Source of the DNA: JAJFFW01 sp038534195
Lineage (GTDB): Bacteria > Pseudomonadota > Alphaproteobacteria > Caulobacterales > Parvularculaceae
Direction: 5' to 3'
Assembly (NCBI GenBank): GCA_038534195.1
Contig: JBCAXE010000017.1
Coordinates: forward strand, 1-64,000
Length of the DNA stretch: 64,000 bases
Shown here: positions 41,751 through 51,046 of the stretch, piece by piece
Numbering within the stretch: the first letter of the stretch is position 1
Layout of the letters: the number at the start of each line of letters is the position of its first letter
Made by a program: the position numbers and the translations under genes
Notes under the pieces: generated by a model
Databases searched by the model: none
What the model was told of the DNA's origin: nothing
The model's input: the letters and a program-made list of their open reading frames with translations, nothing else

Positions 41751-44525
41751 ATGTCGAAAAAGATGCTGATCGACGCAGCGCACGCCGAAGAGGTGCGCGT
41801 ATGCGTCTTGGAAAACCGGAAAGTCGAAGACTTCGACTTCGAGTCGTCGTCACGCAAGCCGCTTAGAGGCAATATTTATCTGGCGCGGGTCACGCGCGTC
41901 GAACCATCGCTGCAAGCGGCGTTCGTCGAATATGGCGGCAACCGCCACGGCTTTCTCGCCTTCAACGAAATCCACCCGGATTATTATCAGATTCCGGTCT
42001 CAGACCGCGAAGCGCTGCAAGCGGCGGACGCGGAAGAAGCCGCCCTCGCCGCTGAACTCGATCTCGTTCAACGCGGCGACGAAGAGGACGACGACGAGGA
42101 CAGACACGCTTACGCCCACGATGATTCCGACGATGACGGGGCTGTTGAAGAGGTCTCCGCCGATGAGGAAACCGACGAACCGGATGCGGACGACGTGCGC
42201 GCCGAAGCACAATCAATAGACGACACGGAAATCGGCGACGATGACAGCCGCGACGAAGAAGAGGAAGAAGAAAACGCGGACGACGACGAACGCGTCGCCG
42301 ATGATAACGCTGAGGAAGACTCTGGCGATAATGTTGATCCGTCAGCGGAAGACGCCTCTGATGATGAGGCGGCGAGCGAAAATGACGCTCCAGAGGCCGA
42401 ACTTGTCGCAGCGGCCGATGACGGCGGCGATCAGCCCATTCCATTCGTAACGCCTATCTTTCCATTCGTCGCAGCGTCAGCGGACGAGGAAACGCCGGAC
42501 ACGGACGCTGATGACGCCAACGCCGACAAAGAGGAAGAGACGCCGGCCGTTGATCCAAGGACCACCAAACGTGTTGAACTTTTGGAACGCTACAAGGAAG
42601 CCAAACGCAAACGCGCGCGCTTGTTGCGGAACTATAAAATTCAGGAAGTCATCAAGCGCCGCCAGATCCTGTTGATCCAGGTCGTCAAAGAAGAGCGCGG
42701 CAATAAAGGCGCGGCGCTGACGACCTATATGTCGCTCGCCGGACGCTATTGCGTTCTGATGCCGAATACGGCGCGCGGCGGCGGCATTTCGCGCAAAATC
42801 CCGAACGCGTCGGACCGCAAACGCCTGCGCCGCGTCGTGGACAGCCTCGACGTGCCCCAAGGCATGGGGCTTATTATCCGCACCGCCGGGGCCAAGCGCA
42901 CAAAGACCGAAATCAAACGCGATTACGACTATTTGATCCGTCTGTGGGAGAATATCCGGTCGCTGACGCTGGAATCGATCGCGCCGTGCCTGATCTATGA
43001 GGAAGCGAGCCTCATCAAGCGCGCGATCCGCGATCTCTACGACAAGGATATTTCAAAAGTCCTTGTGGAGGGCGAGGAAGGCTATCGCGAGGCCAAAGAC
43101 TTCATGAAAATGCTCATGCCGTCTCACGCCAAGAATGTGCAGCCGTATAAAGATAAACTGCCGCTATTTGTAAAACATGACGTGGAGAAACAACTCGACG
43201 CCATGTACCAGCCGAGTGTACGGCTGAAATCCGGCGGCTATCTCGTCATCAATCAGACCGAGGCGCTGATCGCGGTCGATGTCAACTCCGGCAAGGCGAC
43301 GCGCGAGCGCAATATTGAATTAACAGCGCTGAAAACAAACCTTGAAGCGGCGGTTGAGACCGCCCGTCAATGTCGCCTGCGCGACCTCGCGGGTCTCATC
43401 GTCATCGACTTCATCGATATGGAGGAGAACAAGAACAATCGCGCCGTTGAAAAGAAACTGAAAGAAGCGCTCAAACATGATCGCGCGCGCATTCAGGTCG
43501 GGCGCATTTCCGGTTTCGGCTTGCTGGAGATGTCGCGGCAGCGGCGCCGCTCCGGCATTGTGGACGGCACCACTCACGCTTGCCCCACCTGTAACGGCGC
43601 CGGTGCGGTGCGTTCGAACGAAATGGCGGCGCTCCGGATTTTACGCGCAGTGGAAAGCGAAGCGATTTCACGCCGCGCCGCGATTGTCTCGGTCAAGGCG
43701 TCGCTGGATGTGACGCTCTATGTGCTGAACTACAAACGCGCCTGGCTGAAACGCATTGAGGACGACTACGCGGTTTCCATCGAAGTGATCGCCGACCAGA
43801 GCAAAGCCGGCGACCAATACGACATCGAAAAGCGCGGCGAGCCGAAACCGCGTCCGGTCGAGACCAGCGTTGTGCGTGCGGACTTGTCTGACGCGATGGC
43901 GGACGAAGACGAGGACGCGACCAGCGAAGCCGCCGCCGATGAGAGCGAAGATGAAAAACCGGCGCGCCGCAAACGCAGACGCCGGCGCAAGAAACGCCAG
44001 GATGACGACGGCGCGGAAGCGCAACGCGGCGACGACGCGGTAGACGAAGACGACGCGCCCGTTGAGGACAGCGAGCGCGAAGAAGAAGCGCGCGCAAGCG
44101 ATGACGAAGATAGCGGCGAACGTAAGAAGCGGCGCCGGCGCGGACGGCGCGGCGGCCGCCGCAAGAACAAGCGGACGGCCGAAGACGCAAATGGAGAAGC
44201 GTCACCTGACGCCGGTGACGGCGAAGAAGCCGCCGCCTCCGAAACGAATGCCGACGAAGCCGCAGCGGACGCAGGTGCTTTCGACGAAGCGCCGGCGGCG
44301 AGCCCCTCTTCCGCTGACGATACAATCGATCAACCAACCGCTGACGAACCGGTCTCGGATGAAGAGGCAAGCGCCGAGCCTGAAGCGGAAACGGTCGAAG
44401 ATGCAGAGTCCGGTGTGGCGCCAATTGTTGCGGACGCGCCGCCCACCGCGGACGAAATCGCGGAAAGGGTTAAAAAACGTAAATCATCCAAGAAAGGATG
44501 GTGGTCGCGGGCCCTCGGCGGTTAA
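41751..44525 (+). CDS. rne: Ribonuclease E/G family endoribonuclease
   Basis: RNase E starts mRNA decay and processes rRNA and tRNA. The 924-residue protein begins MSKKMLIDAAHAEEVRV. Its S1 RNA-binding domain is split by an insertion of roughly 190 residues, almost wholly Asp/Glu (about 95-280), typical in alphaproteobacteria but extreme here. The catalytic Asp residues lie in ALIAVDVNSGKATRERN and LIVIDFIDMEENKN. The zinc link is CPTCNGAG, with SGFGLLEMSRQR just before it. The C-terminal half (about 710-905) is a disordered scaffold with basic RRKRRRRRKKR blocks that bind RNA and degradosome partners. It ends KKGWWSRALGG. A long leader precedes it. Confidence 0.97.
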   Translation: MSKKMLIDAAHAEEVRVCVLENRKVEDFDFESSSRKPLRGNIYLARVTRVEPSLQAAFVEYGGNRHGFLAFNEIHPDYYQIPVSDREALQAADAEEAALAAELDLVQRGDEEDDDEDRHAYAHDDSDDDGAVEEVSADEETDEPDADDVRAEAQSIDDTEIGDDDSRDEEEEEENADDDERVADDNAEEDSGDNVDPSAEDASDDEAASENDAPEAELVAAADDGGDQPIPFVTPIFPFVAASADEETPDTDADDANADKEEETPAVDPRTTKRVELLERYKEAKRKRARLLRNYKIQEVIKRRQILLIQVVKEERGNKGAALTTYMSLAGRYCVLMPNTARGGGISRKIPNASDRKRLRRVVDSLDVPQGMGLIIRTAGAKRTKTEIKRDYDYLIRLWENIRSLTLESIAPCLIYEEASLIKRAIRDLYDKDISKVLVEGEEGYREAKDFMKMLMPSHAKNVQPYKDKLPLFVKHDVEKQLDAMYQPSVRLKSGGYLVINQTEALIAVDVNSGKATRERNIELTALKTNLEAAVETARQCRLRDLAGLIVIDFIDMEENKNNRAVEKKLKEALKHDRARIQVGRISGFGLLEMSRQRRRSGIVDGTTHACPTCNGAGAVRSNEMAALRILRAVESEAISRRAAIVSVKASLDVTLYVLNYKRAWLKRIEDDYAVSIEVIADQSKAGDQYDIEKRGEPKPRPVETSVVRADLSDAMADEDEDATSEAAADESEDEKPARRKRRRRRKKRQDDDGAEAQRGDDAVDEDDAPVEDSEREEEARASDDEDSGERKKRRRRGRRGGRRKNKRTAEDANGEASPDAGDGEEAAASETNADEAAADAGAFDEAPAASPSSADDTIDQPTADEPVSDEEASAEPEAETVEDAESGVAPIVADAPPTADEIAERVKKRKSSKKGWWSRALGG

Positions 44526-44665
44526 CGATTGCGGCGACCGGCGGGCGAAACGCCCTTATTCGACGCCGCGCCGGTCACAATTACGGCGCCGCGCTATGCT
44601 AGGGTTGGTTTGTTAACCCCGGCGGCGTTTATGGTCCGCTCAGCAGTACTGGAGTTGGTTTCTGG

Positions 44666-46105
44666 ATGCGTATGGCCTTTTCAACAGCCTTAAAAGTGTT
44701 GCGGCTGACGGCAGCGACGCTTGTTCTGTTTTCCGCCACCATCGGATCGGCGTCGGCGCAGCAATTATTGCGCGACACTGAAATCGAACAGTGGATTGAC
44801 GACTACTCATTACCGATCTTCCGCGCCGCGGGCTTGCCGGCCGAACAGGTCAACATCCTCCTGATCGGAGATCCGACGCCAAACGCCTTCGCGGGCGGTC
44901 TCAATATGGGGATCCATACCGGGCTGATCACCACCGCCGACACGCCGAACCAGGTGGTGGGCGTGATCGCCCATGAAGCGGGCCACATCGCTGGCGGCCA
45001 CACGGCGCGTTCCGATGAGGCGCTCGCCAACGCGACGCGGCCGATGCTGCTCAGCCTCGTGCTCGCCGCCGGCGCCATCGCCGCGGGCGCGCCCGACGCC
45101 GGCCTCGCCGTTTTGGGGCTCGGTCAGACGATCGGCGTCGCCAATGCGCTTAAATATAGCCGTGGGCAAGAATCCTCCGCCGACCAGGCCGCCATCACCT
45201 ATCTTGATCGCGTCGGTCATTCGAGCCGGGGCCTCATCGAATTTTTCGGCAAACTGCGAAACCTTCAGGTGATCACCGCGCGCCAGGCGAACCCCTATCT
45301 GCAGACGCACCCGCTCGCAAACAACCGGATGAGCGCGTTAACACGGCGCGCTCAAGAGTCGGAGCATTATCTGAAAACCGATACGCCGGAAGAAATCAAA
45401 CGTATGCGGATGATCCAGGCGAAAATCAAAGGCTTCCTCCAGGAGGCGCATTTCACCATGCGCGAATATCCGCTTTCAGATAGTTCAGACCCAGCGCGAT
45501 ACGCGCGCGCCGTCGCCTATTACCGGTCGGCGCAAATCGAAAAAGGACTGGAAGAAATCGACACGCTGATCGCAAAAGATCCGGACAACCCCTATTTCTT
45601 CGAGTTGAAAGGCCAGATGCTTTTTGAGTATGGCCGGGTTCAGGAATCGATCGAGCCCCATCGCCGGTCCACAGAACTCGCGCCCACCAAAGCGCTCCTC
45701 AAGATCAATCTCGGCCGCGCCCTCCTGGCGACGGAAGATACCGACAATTATGATGCGGCTATCAAAGTGTTCAAATCCGCCTTGCAGCTTGAGCCCGATA
45801 ATTCCTTCGGCTGGTATGAGCTCGCGCGCGCCCATGGCGGTCTTGACCAGATCGGGCTCGCACACCTCGCGTCGGCGGAGTCGCGCTATCATGTAGGCGA
45901 CAAGGGCCAGGCCAATCAGTTCGCACGGCGCGCCCTCGCCGCCCTGGACCGCGGCACGCCGGAATATCGCAAAGCCGCTGATATTATCGTCGCCACGCAG
46001 GGCGATCTGCCGAAAAGCGCTCAAAACAACGACGAACGCCAGGGTCCGTCCCCGGAAGAAGAGAAAAGACGCCCGGGCGACGTGCCCGACCCTCTTTTCA
46101 AATAA
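44666..46105 (+). CDS. bepA: M48 family metalloprotease with TPRs (BepA-like)
   Basis: BepA-type proteins are periplasmic zinc proteases and chaperones that support outer-membrane protein (LptD) assembly. The 479-residue protein has a signal peptide (cleavage near GSASA-QQ), the zinc motif HEAGH in VGVIAHEAGHIAGGH, a second ligand region SRGQESSADQAAI and a C-terminal TPR region (about 270-450) with repeated helix pairs such as FELKGQMLFEYGRVQESIEPHRRS. The last 30 residues are acidic or Pro-rich. The order with a following DsbA-like gene (45-base gap) is seen in other alphaproteobacteria. The symbol rests on the architecture. Confidence 0.88.
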   Translation: MRMAFSTALKVLRLTAATLVLFSATIGSASAQQLLRDTEIEQWIDDYSLPIFRAAGLPAEQVNILLIGDPTPNAFAGGLNMGIHTGLITTADTPNQVVGVIAHEAGHIAGGHTARSDEALANATRPMLLSLVLAAGAIAAGAPDAGLAVLGLGQTIGVANALKYSRGQESSADQAAITYLDRVGHSSRGLIEFFGKLRNLQVITARQANPYLQTHPLANNRMSALTRRAQESEHYLKTDTPEEIKRMRMIQAKIKGFLQEAHFTMREYPLSDSSDPARYARAVAYYRSAQIEKGLEEIDTLIAKDPDNPYFFELKGQMLFEYGRVQESIEPHRRSTELAPTKALLKINLGRALLATEDTDNYDAAIKVFKSALQLEPDNSFGWYELARAHGGLDQIGLAHLASAESRYHVGDKGQANQFARRALAALDRGTPEYRKAADIIVATQGDLPKSAQNNDERQGPSPEEEKRRPGDVPDPLFK

Positions 46106-46150
46106 CCCTGAGCCTATAAAACCCTCATCAGTAAATTTGGGGATCGACCA

Positions 46151-46960
46151 ATGAACACCAGAATTGCAATCGGACTCGCGCTCATGGGCGCGGTAATCCT
46201 CGGCGCTGTGATCAGCGGCTTCGGCGTCGCGCAACAACCTGCGCCGCAAGCTGAAGCCCGCGCTGACAACGCCCGCTTCGACGATGCGCAGGCTGAGGAA
46301 ATCGAGAACATTGTTCGCGACTATCTGCTCGACAATCCGGAAATCATCATCGAATCGATCTCCCTCTATCAGGATCGCGAGCGCGAACGCGCGGTCGCGC
46401 AATTGGAAGGCGGCGCGCGTAAAAACCTGAAAGCGCTGATCAACGGCGATGGCGGCTACACCGTCGGCGCGGCGCCGGAAAAAGCTAAGGTCGCCGTCAT
46501 TGAGTTTTTCGATTACCATTGCGGCTACTGCAAACGAGCCACAGGCCTCGTACAGGATCTTACGCGGAATGATCCGGACGTCAAAGTCGTGTTCCGCGAG
46601 CTGCCGCTCCTTAGGGAAGAATCACTGATCGCTGCGGAATACGCCCTCGCCGCCCGCGCGCAAAATAAGTATACGGACCTTCATTTTGCGTTGATGAACG
46701 CGCAAGGCACGCTCACCGAAGACCGCGTCAAGCAGATCGCCAAAAAGGCCGGCCTTAAAGTCAACGAACTTGAAAAAGCGGTGAAAGACCCGTCAGTGAA
46801 AGCGGCTGTGCAGGAATCGCTCGCTTTCGCCCGCGACATGGGCGCCGACGGCACGCCCACTTTCATCGTGGCGTCGCTCAATAGCGATTTCATTAAGGTG
46901 ATGCCGGGCTTCAGCAAAGAAGGTCTTCTCGCCGCCATCGAGGAAGCGAAGAAGCAGTAG
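46151..46960 (+). CDS. DsbA-family thiol-disulphide oxidoreductase (Com1/ScsC-like)
   Basis: The 269-residue protein has an N-terminal signal or anchor helix (about 5-27), a helical N-terminal extension (about 40-90) with RDYLLDNPEIIIESI as in Com1/ScsC-type proteins, and a thioredoxin fold with the CGYC active site (FFDYHCGYCKRA). It also has the cis-Pro loop DGTPTFIV. It should act in the periplasm on cysteine oxidation or isomerisation of exported proteins. The N-terminal helix region is the type used for oligomerisation in ScsC proteins. It probably shares an operon with bepA. Confidence 0.92.
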   Translation: MNTRIAIGLALMGAVILGAVISGFGVAQQPAPQAEARADNARFDDAQAEEIENIVRDYLLDNPEIIIESISLYQDRERERAVAQLEGGARKNLKALINGDGGYTVGAAPEKAKVAVIEFFDYHCGYCKRATGLVQDLTRNDPDVKVVFRELPLLREESLIAAEYALAARAQNKYTDLHFALMNAQGTLTEDRVKQIAKKAGLKVNELEKAVKDPSVKAAVQESLAFARDMGADGTPTFIVASLNSDFIKVMPGFSKEGLLAAIEEAKKQ

Positions 46961-46971
46961 CCTGCCCCGCC

Positions 46972-48306
46972 CTAAAGCGTGACGTCGAGCCCCACTGACA
47001 AGATGACAGCGCTCGACTGGAAGTCTGTTGAGAAAGCGCCGCGGAACTGATTTTCCGGCAGACCGCCCGTAAAGGCGATGGGCCGGTCGTCAAGCCTGAT
47101 ATAGGCCGCGCTCGTATGGAGCGTGAAAGTATCGGAGAGTTTTCGGGAATAGCCCGCCGTCAGCCACAAGCGATCCGAATCCGGAATACGCGGCGACGCG
47201 AAAAAATCATTGACCGGCGTTTCTTCGAACATCACCCCGGCGCGAAATGAATCGCGCGGCGTCGCACGCCAATCCACGCCGCCGGAAAACGCCCATGTGT
47301 CGCGCCAATCCTGGGTCAGCACTTCGTTGGGTTGCACCGGATTTTCAAAATCAATGGTGACCGTTTCAAAAGAGCTCCAGCGCGTAAAAACGGTCGACGC
47401 CAGTAGGGTGAGCTCAGGCGTCATCTCGATCTGCGCACCGAGTTGAAACGAAGCCGGCGTTACAATCTCGGTCTGGAATGGGGAGTCCTGCAGTGTGCCG
47501 GCGACCGCGGCGACAGTCTGGGCGGCGACCGACCCGTCATTATCGAACGTTCCCTCGCCTTCAAAGTCATGGGTGATCTTGGACGTAAAACTGAAACCCA
47601 CATCGAGGCGGTCGGAGACCGCCACTTGCGCGCCGGCGACGAAGCCGACAGCCATGTCATCGCCCTCAACGCGGAAGGTGGAATCATCGGTTCCCGGCGT
47701 AAACCCGACGGCGCCGAGCGCCGCCGCGATCCCCGCCGCGTCGTTCGCCCCGCTCGCCAAAAAATCGAGGCGCTGGATGCGCGGCCCCGCGGCGAGCGAT
47801 ATCCGTTCATTGAGCTTGAGGCCGAGCACCGGCGTCACCGACAGGGTCGTCAATTCAGTCTCAAGCGCGTGGTAACGGGGAATAGAGGTCTCGCCGTAAG
47901 ATGTGGCGAGCCCGAACGGCGCATTGACGCTCAACCCCACAAAGAGACGGTCATTAAGAGGCGCCGCCATGCTTAAAGAAGGAATGAACGCGTCCTCCGT
48001 GACGCCGTTGCCAGCGGCCTCGCCCCCCACCGGGAACGCCCCGAGGAGCTGCCCGGACGAATTTTCAAAACCAGAATCAACAATCAACCCGATAGCCGAG
48101 GCTGAAATGGCGAGCCCGTCAACGCCCACGATCGCAGCGGGGTTAAAGGTCGAGAACCCCGGCGCGCCCCTCTCCGCCTGCGCGCCCGCCAAAGCCCCGC
48201 CAATCGCCTTCGCCGCCTGCGCCTCAAGCGCAAAACCGCTGGCATAGGCGGGAGAAAGGCCGGAAAGAACAACACAGGGGGCGAGAACGCTTGGACGCAA
48301 CTTCAC
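46972..48306 (-). CDS. FadL/OMPP1/TodX-family outer-membrane transporter
   Basis: I choose the GTG at 48306 (VKLRPSVLAPCVVLSG), preceded by AAAGGG, over the ATG at 48342. This gives 444 residues with a signal peptide ending near AYA-SG. The mature start GFALEAQAAKAIGGALAGAQAE fits the N-terminal hatch of FadL. Then come FSTFNPAAIVGVDGLAISASA, FIPSLSMAAPLNDRLFVGLSVNAPFGLAT and alternating beta-barrel strands up to ILSVGLDVTL. FadL relatives move fatty acids and other hydrophobic molecules. It is convergent with the dsbA-like gene and ends the leftward block holding the methyltransferase. Confidence 0.88.
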   Translation of the reverse strand: MKLRPSVLAPCVVLSGLSPAYASGFALEAQAAKAIGGALAGAQAERGAPGFSTFNPAAIVGVDGLAISASAIGLIVDSGFENSSGQLLGAFPVGGEAAGNGVTEDAFIPSLSMAAPLNDRLFVGLSVNAPFGLATSYGETSIPRYHALETELTTLSVTPVLGLKLNERISLAAGPRIQRLDFLASGANDAAGIAAALGAVGFTPGTDDSTFRVEGDDMAVGFVAGAQVAVSDRLDVGFSFTSKITHDFEGEGTFDNDGSVAAQTVAAVAGTLQDSPFQTEIVTPASFQLGAQIEMTPELTLLASTVFTRWSSFETVTIDFENPVQPNEVLTQDWRDTWAFSGGVDWRATPRDSFRAGVMFEETPVNDFFASPRIPDSDRLWLTAGYSRKLSDTFTLHTSAAYIRLDDRPIAFTGGLPENQFRGAFSTDFQSSAVILSVGLDVTL

Positions 48307-48526
48307 TAGGAAGACCCTTTCAAAAAACGGACGATGTCGCATCTTCTGACACCGCAAGATGATCTCGAATTTATCGCGTCTCAAATAAAGAAATTCAAAA
48401 CACAATTGATGGACTTGGAACGTTGGCGATAATCGCCCACCGCCGGACTGCGATCGATAGGCATGCATTCAATGCGCCATCGAAGCGACGACGGCGCCGC
48501 ATGATAAAAGAAAATCGAAAAGGCCC

Positions 48527-49339
48527 CTACGCCGCCTGCTGCACCATTCGTTGCTCAAGCACTAGCTGAATTCGTTTGAGATTTTCCTTGTTCTTCGCTT
48601 CCGCCGGATGAAACCCAGGCCGAAAGAATGCGAAGTATGGAAGGATCAGCGCACGGATAAATCCCGGCTGCCCGAACAAGAAATTTAATACTGACAGAAC
48701 ACCTTTGCGATCGCCGACATTTCTATCAGCGCGCAACAACGATCCGAAATTCCGGTTGATCAATTTCACGAACTCGAATGTAGCGATCAGCATCGTTGAA
48801 CATCGGTAGAAATATCCAGAACGCACCTCTTGCAGGACGTCGAATGACACGCTGCTATGCTCCACTTCTTCGAGCGCGTGCCATTCCCAAATATCGCGAA
48901 AGCCCGGATCGGCGTCCGCAAGTAATTCCGGTCGCGACAAGACTGCTTCCGCAAGGATTGACGTGAAATGCTCCATACAAGCAGTGATCGCCAAATTACG
49001 CTTACGGCCAAATGAATTCTCAAACCAGTCCAGCGTATTCTTCTGCGCTTTTTCCAGACCGTCTACATCGTAGCCGAGCGATCTCAACTGGTCGTTATAA
49101 TTCTGATGCTCGCGCGTGTGGATTGCTTCTTGCGTTTTGAAGCCGGCAATATCGTCGATAAGCGATTGGCTATCAATGTTCGATCTAAAAGCCATCACGG
49201 AACGAATGATATACCGCTCAGCATGTGGCAAACACACCGACAAGGAGTTAAAGAAGGCCGTCGCAATCTTGTCGCCGCCACACCAGAAGCGCGGCGCGTT
49301 GCTCAAATCGAAATGTATGTCTCGTTTAACGATCGCCAC
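48527..49339 (-). CDS. Predicted metal-dependent hydrolase (PF10118)
   Basis: The 270-residue protein, starting at the GTG at 49339, matches the PF10118 (COG3687) family. The family's conserved metal-type positions are seen in CLPHAERYI, FKTQEAIHTREH (about 67-78), CMEHFTSILAE and WHALEEVEHSSVSFDVL. These Glu/His repeats in helices suggest a ferritin-like dinuclear metal site rather than a classical hydrolase, and the family's reaction is not established. It lies 102 bases past the methyltransferase on the same strand and upstream of FadL, so a lipid- or ester-related role is possible. Confidence 0.82.
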   Translation of the reverse strand: MAIVKRDIHFDLSNAPRFWCGGDKIATAFFNSLSVCLPHAERYIIRSVMAFRSNIDSQSLIDDIAGFKTQEAIHTREHQNYNDQLRSLGYDVDGLEKAQKNTLDWFENSFGRKRNLAITACMEHFTSILAEAVLSRPELLADADPGFRDIWEWHALEEVEHSSVSFDVLQEVRSGYFYRCSTMLIATFEFVKLINRNFGSLLRADRNVGDRKGVLSVLNFLFGQPGFIRALILPYFAFFRPGFHPAEAKNKENLKRIQLVLEQRMVQQAA

Positions 49340-49441
49340 CGTGAAGCACCCAATTAGCCCATATTAATATATTATTTACCAAATTCCCGGCGCGGAAGAT
49401 AGGCGGTCCGGCGCGACAATCCGTTACGTCGTTCCAGGCGT

Positions 49442-50851
49442 TTAATGAACGGGCTTTTCGACGACTAGAAAGTAAACGCTTTCGTTCGCGTCTTCGGTGA
49501 GCGTCACCTTCGCATCTGCGAGACCTTCCGCCATCGCCAGCATCTCTTGATCGTTTCGGAAGTAGAGTCCCCAATCGGTGGCGTATTCCATCACCCAGAT
49601 CGCACCGGTAGGTTTATCGTTCACATTACCAATTATGACGCGGCCGCCGGGTTCGAGCGCGGCGTATAACTTCTCCACGTACCGCCTGGCGGTGCGTGGG
49701 CCTAGATAGTCAAAAAGCCCGGAGGAATAGATTACATTAACATTGCGATAGATCGCATCGCTGTACCGCTCGCTCACGATATCGCGGATACTGACGTTCA
49801 TCGTATCGAAATCAAAACCGATTTTCTCGCTTAACGGCGAAAGCAGTTTCTCCGCGTACGCAATCGCCGCGGGCTCGCTATCAACAAGCACAGCGTCGAG
49901 CCGCCGGCCGCTTTCTTGATTAACGGCCCTCGCCAATGACTCGATTTCACGGGCTGGACCGCTTCCGATGCTGATCACTTTGAACCGTTCATTCTCCGGA
50001 CGTTCGACGGCGTGCGCCGTCAACATTTCAACCAGACTGTCCATTCGCGACAAGATTAATCGGCCTGATGTGACGCCCACCAGATGTAAGTATTTCGCCG
50101 GTAGCGCGTCCCCTAACGGTTCGAAATCGTAGGCGTAATTCATTATTTGGTAGTCGCCGGGATATCCGAGCGGTTTCGTATAGCTCCGGCGCCAGCATTC
50201 TCCGGCGCTGAGCATTGGCGTGATCAAATTTTCGGTGAACCGCTTAACGGCGGTTTTAACCTGCGTGTTCTCGCGGTAGCCAAGAACACAACGGTTCAAC
50301 CGTTCAATGTATCCGAGCCATTCATCTTTTGTTTGCTCATGATGATCATTTGCAACTTTATCCGCTTCAGCGCCGCTTTGATCCGGATGGGCGGCGAGAA
50401 CACTCAACTGTTCTGCAATATACCCGAGAAAATCCGCGCATAACGCTTTGTAGGTCTCCGGCACGCATTCATGCTTAGGAATTTCGCCGTCCAGACCGAG
50501 CAACACCATCGCATTCGACAAGCGCAAATCGGCGAGTGAAAAACTCATGTCGTCGAAAGAAATTCCCGCAAACTGCCGACCATTCTCAAAATTTATGCGC
50601 CGGATCGTAGCTTTTCCGGAATAAAGCTCGTGTCCGGATTGATTAATAAACAATTCTACAGAAGTAGCGAACTGGGGCTTCCACAAAGCGCCGCTGGGAA
50701 AAAGACAGGCGACGCCATTTGCGCTGATATTCTCAATGTCACAGTGATCGCCATCAATCACAAAATCAGGGATCGGTTCCGGAAAAAGGTCTGCCGCCAA
50801 AAATCTTTCGGGTCGAGGTAGATGGACTCTTGTGAAGTTCGCCGTACTCAT
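49442..50851 (-). CDS. PilZ-like/PhcB-like SAM-dependent methyltransferase
   Basis: The ATG at 50851 has GAGGGG upstream; the product has 469 residues. An N-terminal PilZ-like domain (about 5-110) keeps the NxSxxG element (NISANG, 41-46) but only an RxxR (13-16) in place of the c-di-GMP RxxxR. A helical middle follows. The methyltransferase (about 205-465) has KPLGYPGDY (226-234), the SAM loop ISIGSGPAREI (293-303), YSSGLFDYL (375-382), LEPGGRVIIGN and MEYATDWGLYFR. These features match the PhcB group, where Ralstonia PhcB makes a 3-hydroxy-fatty-acid methyl ester signal. The substrate here is inference. It is divergent from a sensor kinase. Confidence 0.8.
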   Translation of the reverse strand: MSTANFTRVHLPRPERFLAADLFPEPIPDFVIDGDHCDIENISANGVACLFPSGALWKPQFATSVELFINQSGHELYSGKATIRRINFENGRQFAGISFDDMSFSLADLRLSNAMVLLGLDGEIPKHECVPETYKALCADFLGYIAEQLSVLAAHPDQSGAEADKVANDHHEQTKDEWLGYIERLNRCVLGYRENTQVKTAVKRFTENLITPMLSAGECWRRSYTKPLGYPGDYQIMNYAYDFEPLGDALPAKYLHLVGVTSGRLILSRMDSLVEMLTAHAVERPENERFKVISIGSGPAREIESLARAVNQESGRRLDAVLVDSEPAAIAYAEKLLSPLSEKIGFDFDTMNVSIRDIVSERYSDAIYRNVNVIYSSGLFDYLGPRTARRYVEKLYAALEPGGRVIIGNVNDKPTGAIWVMEYATDWGLYFRNDQEMLAMAEGLADAKVTLTEDANESVYFLVVEKPVH

Positions 50852-51046
50852 AAACGCCCCTCTGATACGCTTTATACTTTGTTTGGCCGACTCCTCTCCC
50901 AAAGACGTGCCCAATTATGTTAGGTTAATAACTTCTTGATTACAACATTGTCCGGAACACCTTTGTTTACGGATTTTTTCTGATCCCGCCCTGAAATTAA
51001 CCGTCGCCTAAGTGATCTTCGCGTAACTGGAGCTTCGGAGCTTCGC

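Noticed and set aside
41474..41872. 132-codon minus-strand frame across the rne leader and start
   Set aside because: It runs antisense through the rne start, with no family sequence and no ribosome site.
50997..51011. Second CtrA-like box (TTAA-N7-CTAA) before the sensor kinase
   Set aside because: One mismatch in an AT-rich leader. Too weak to report as a site.
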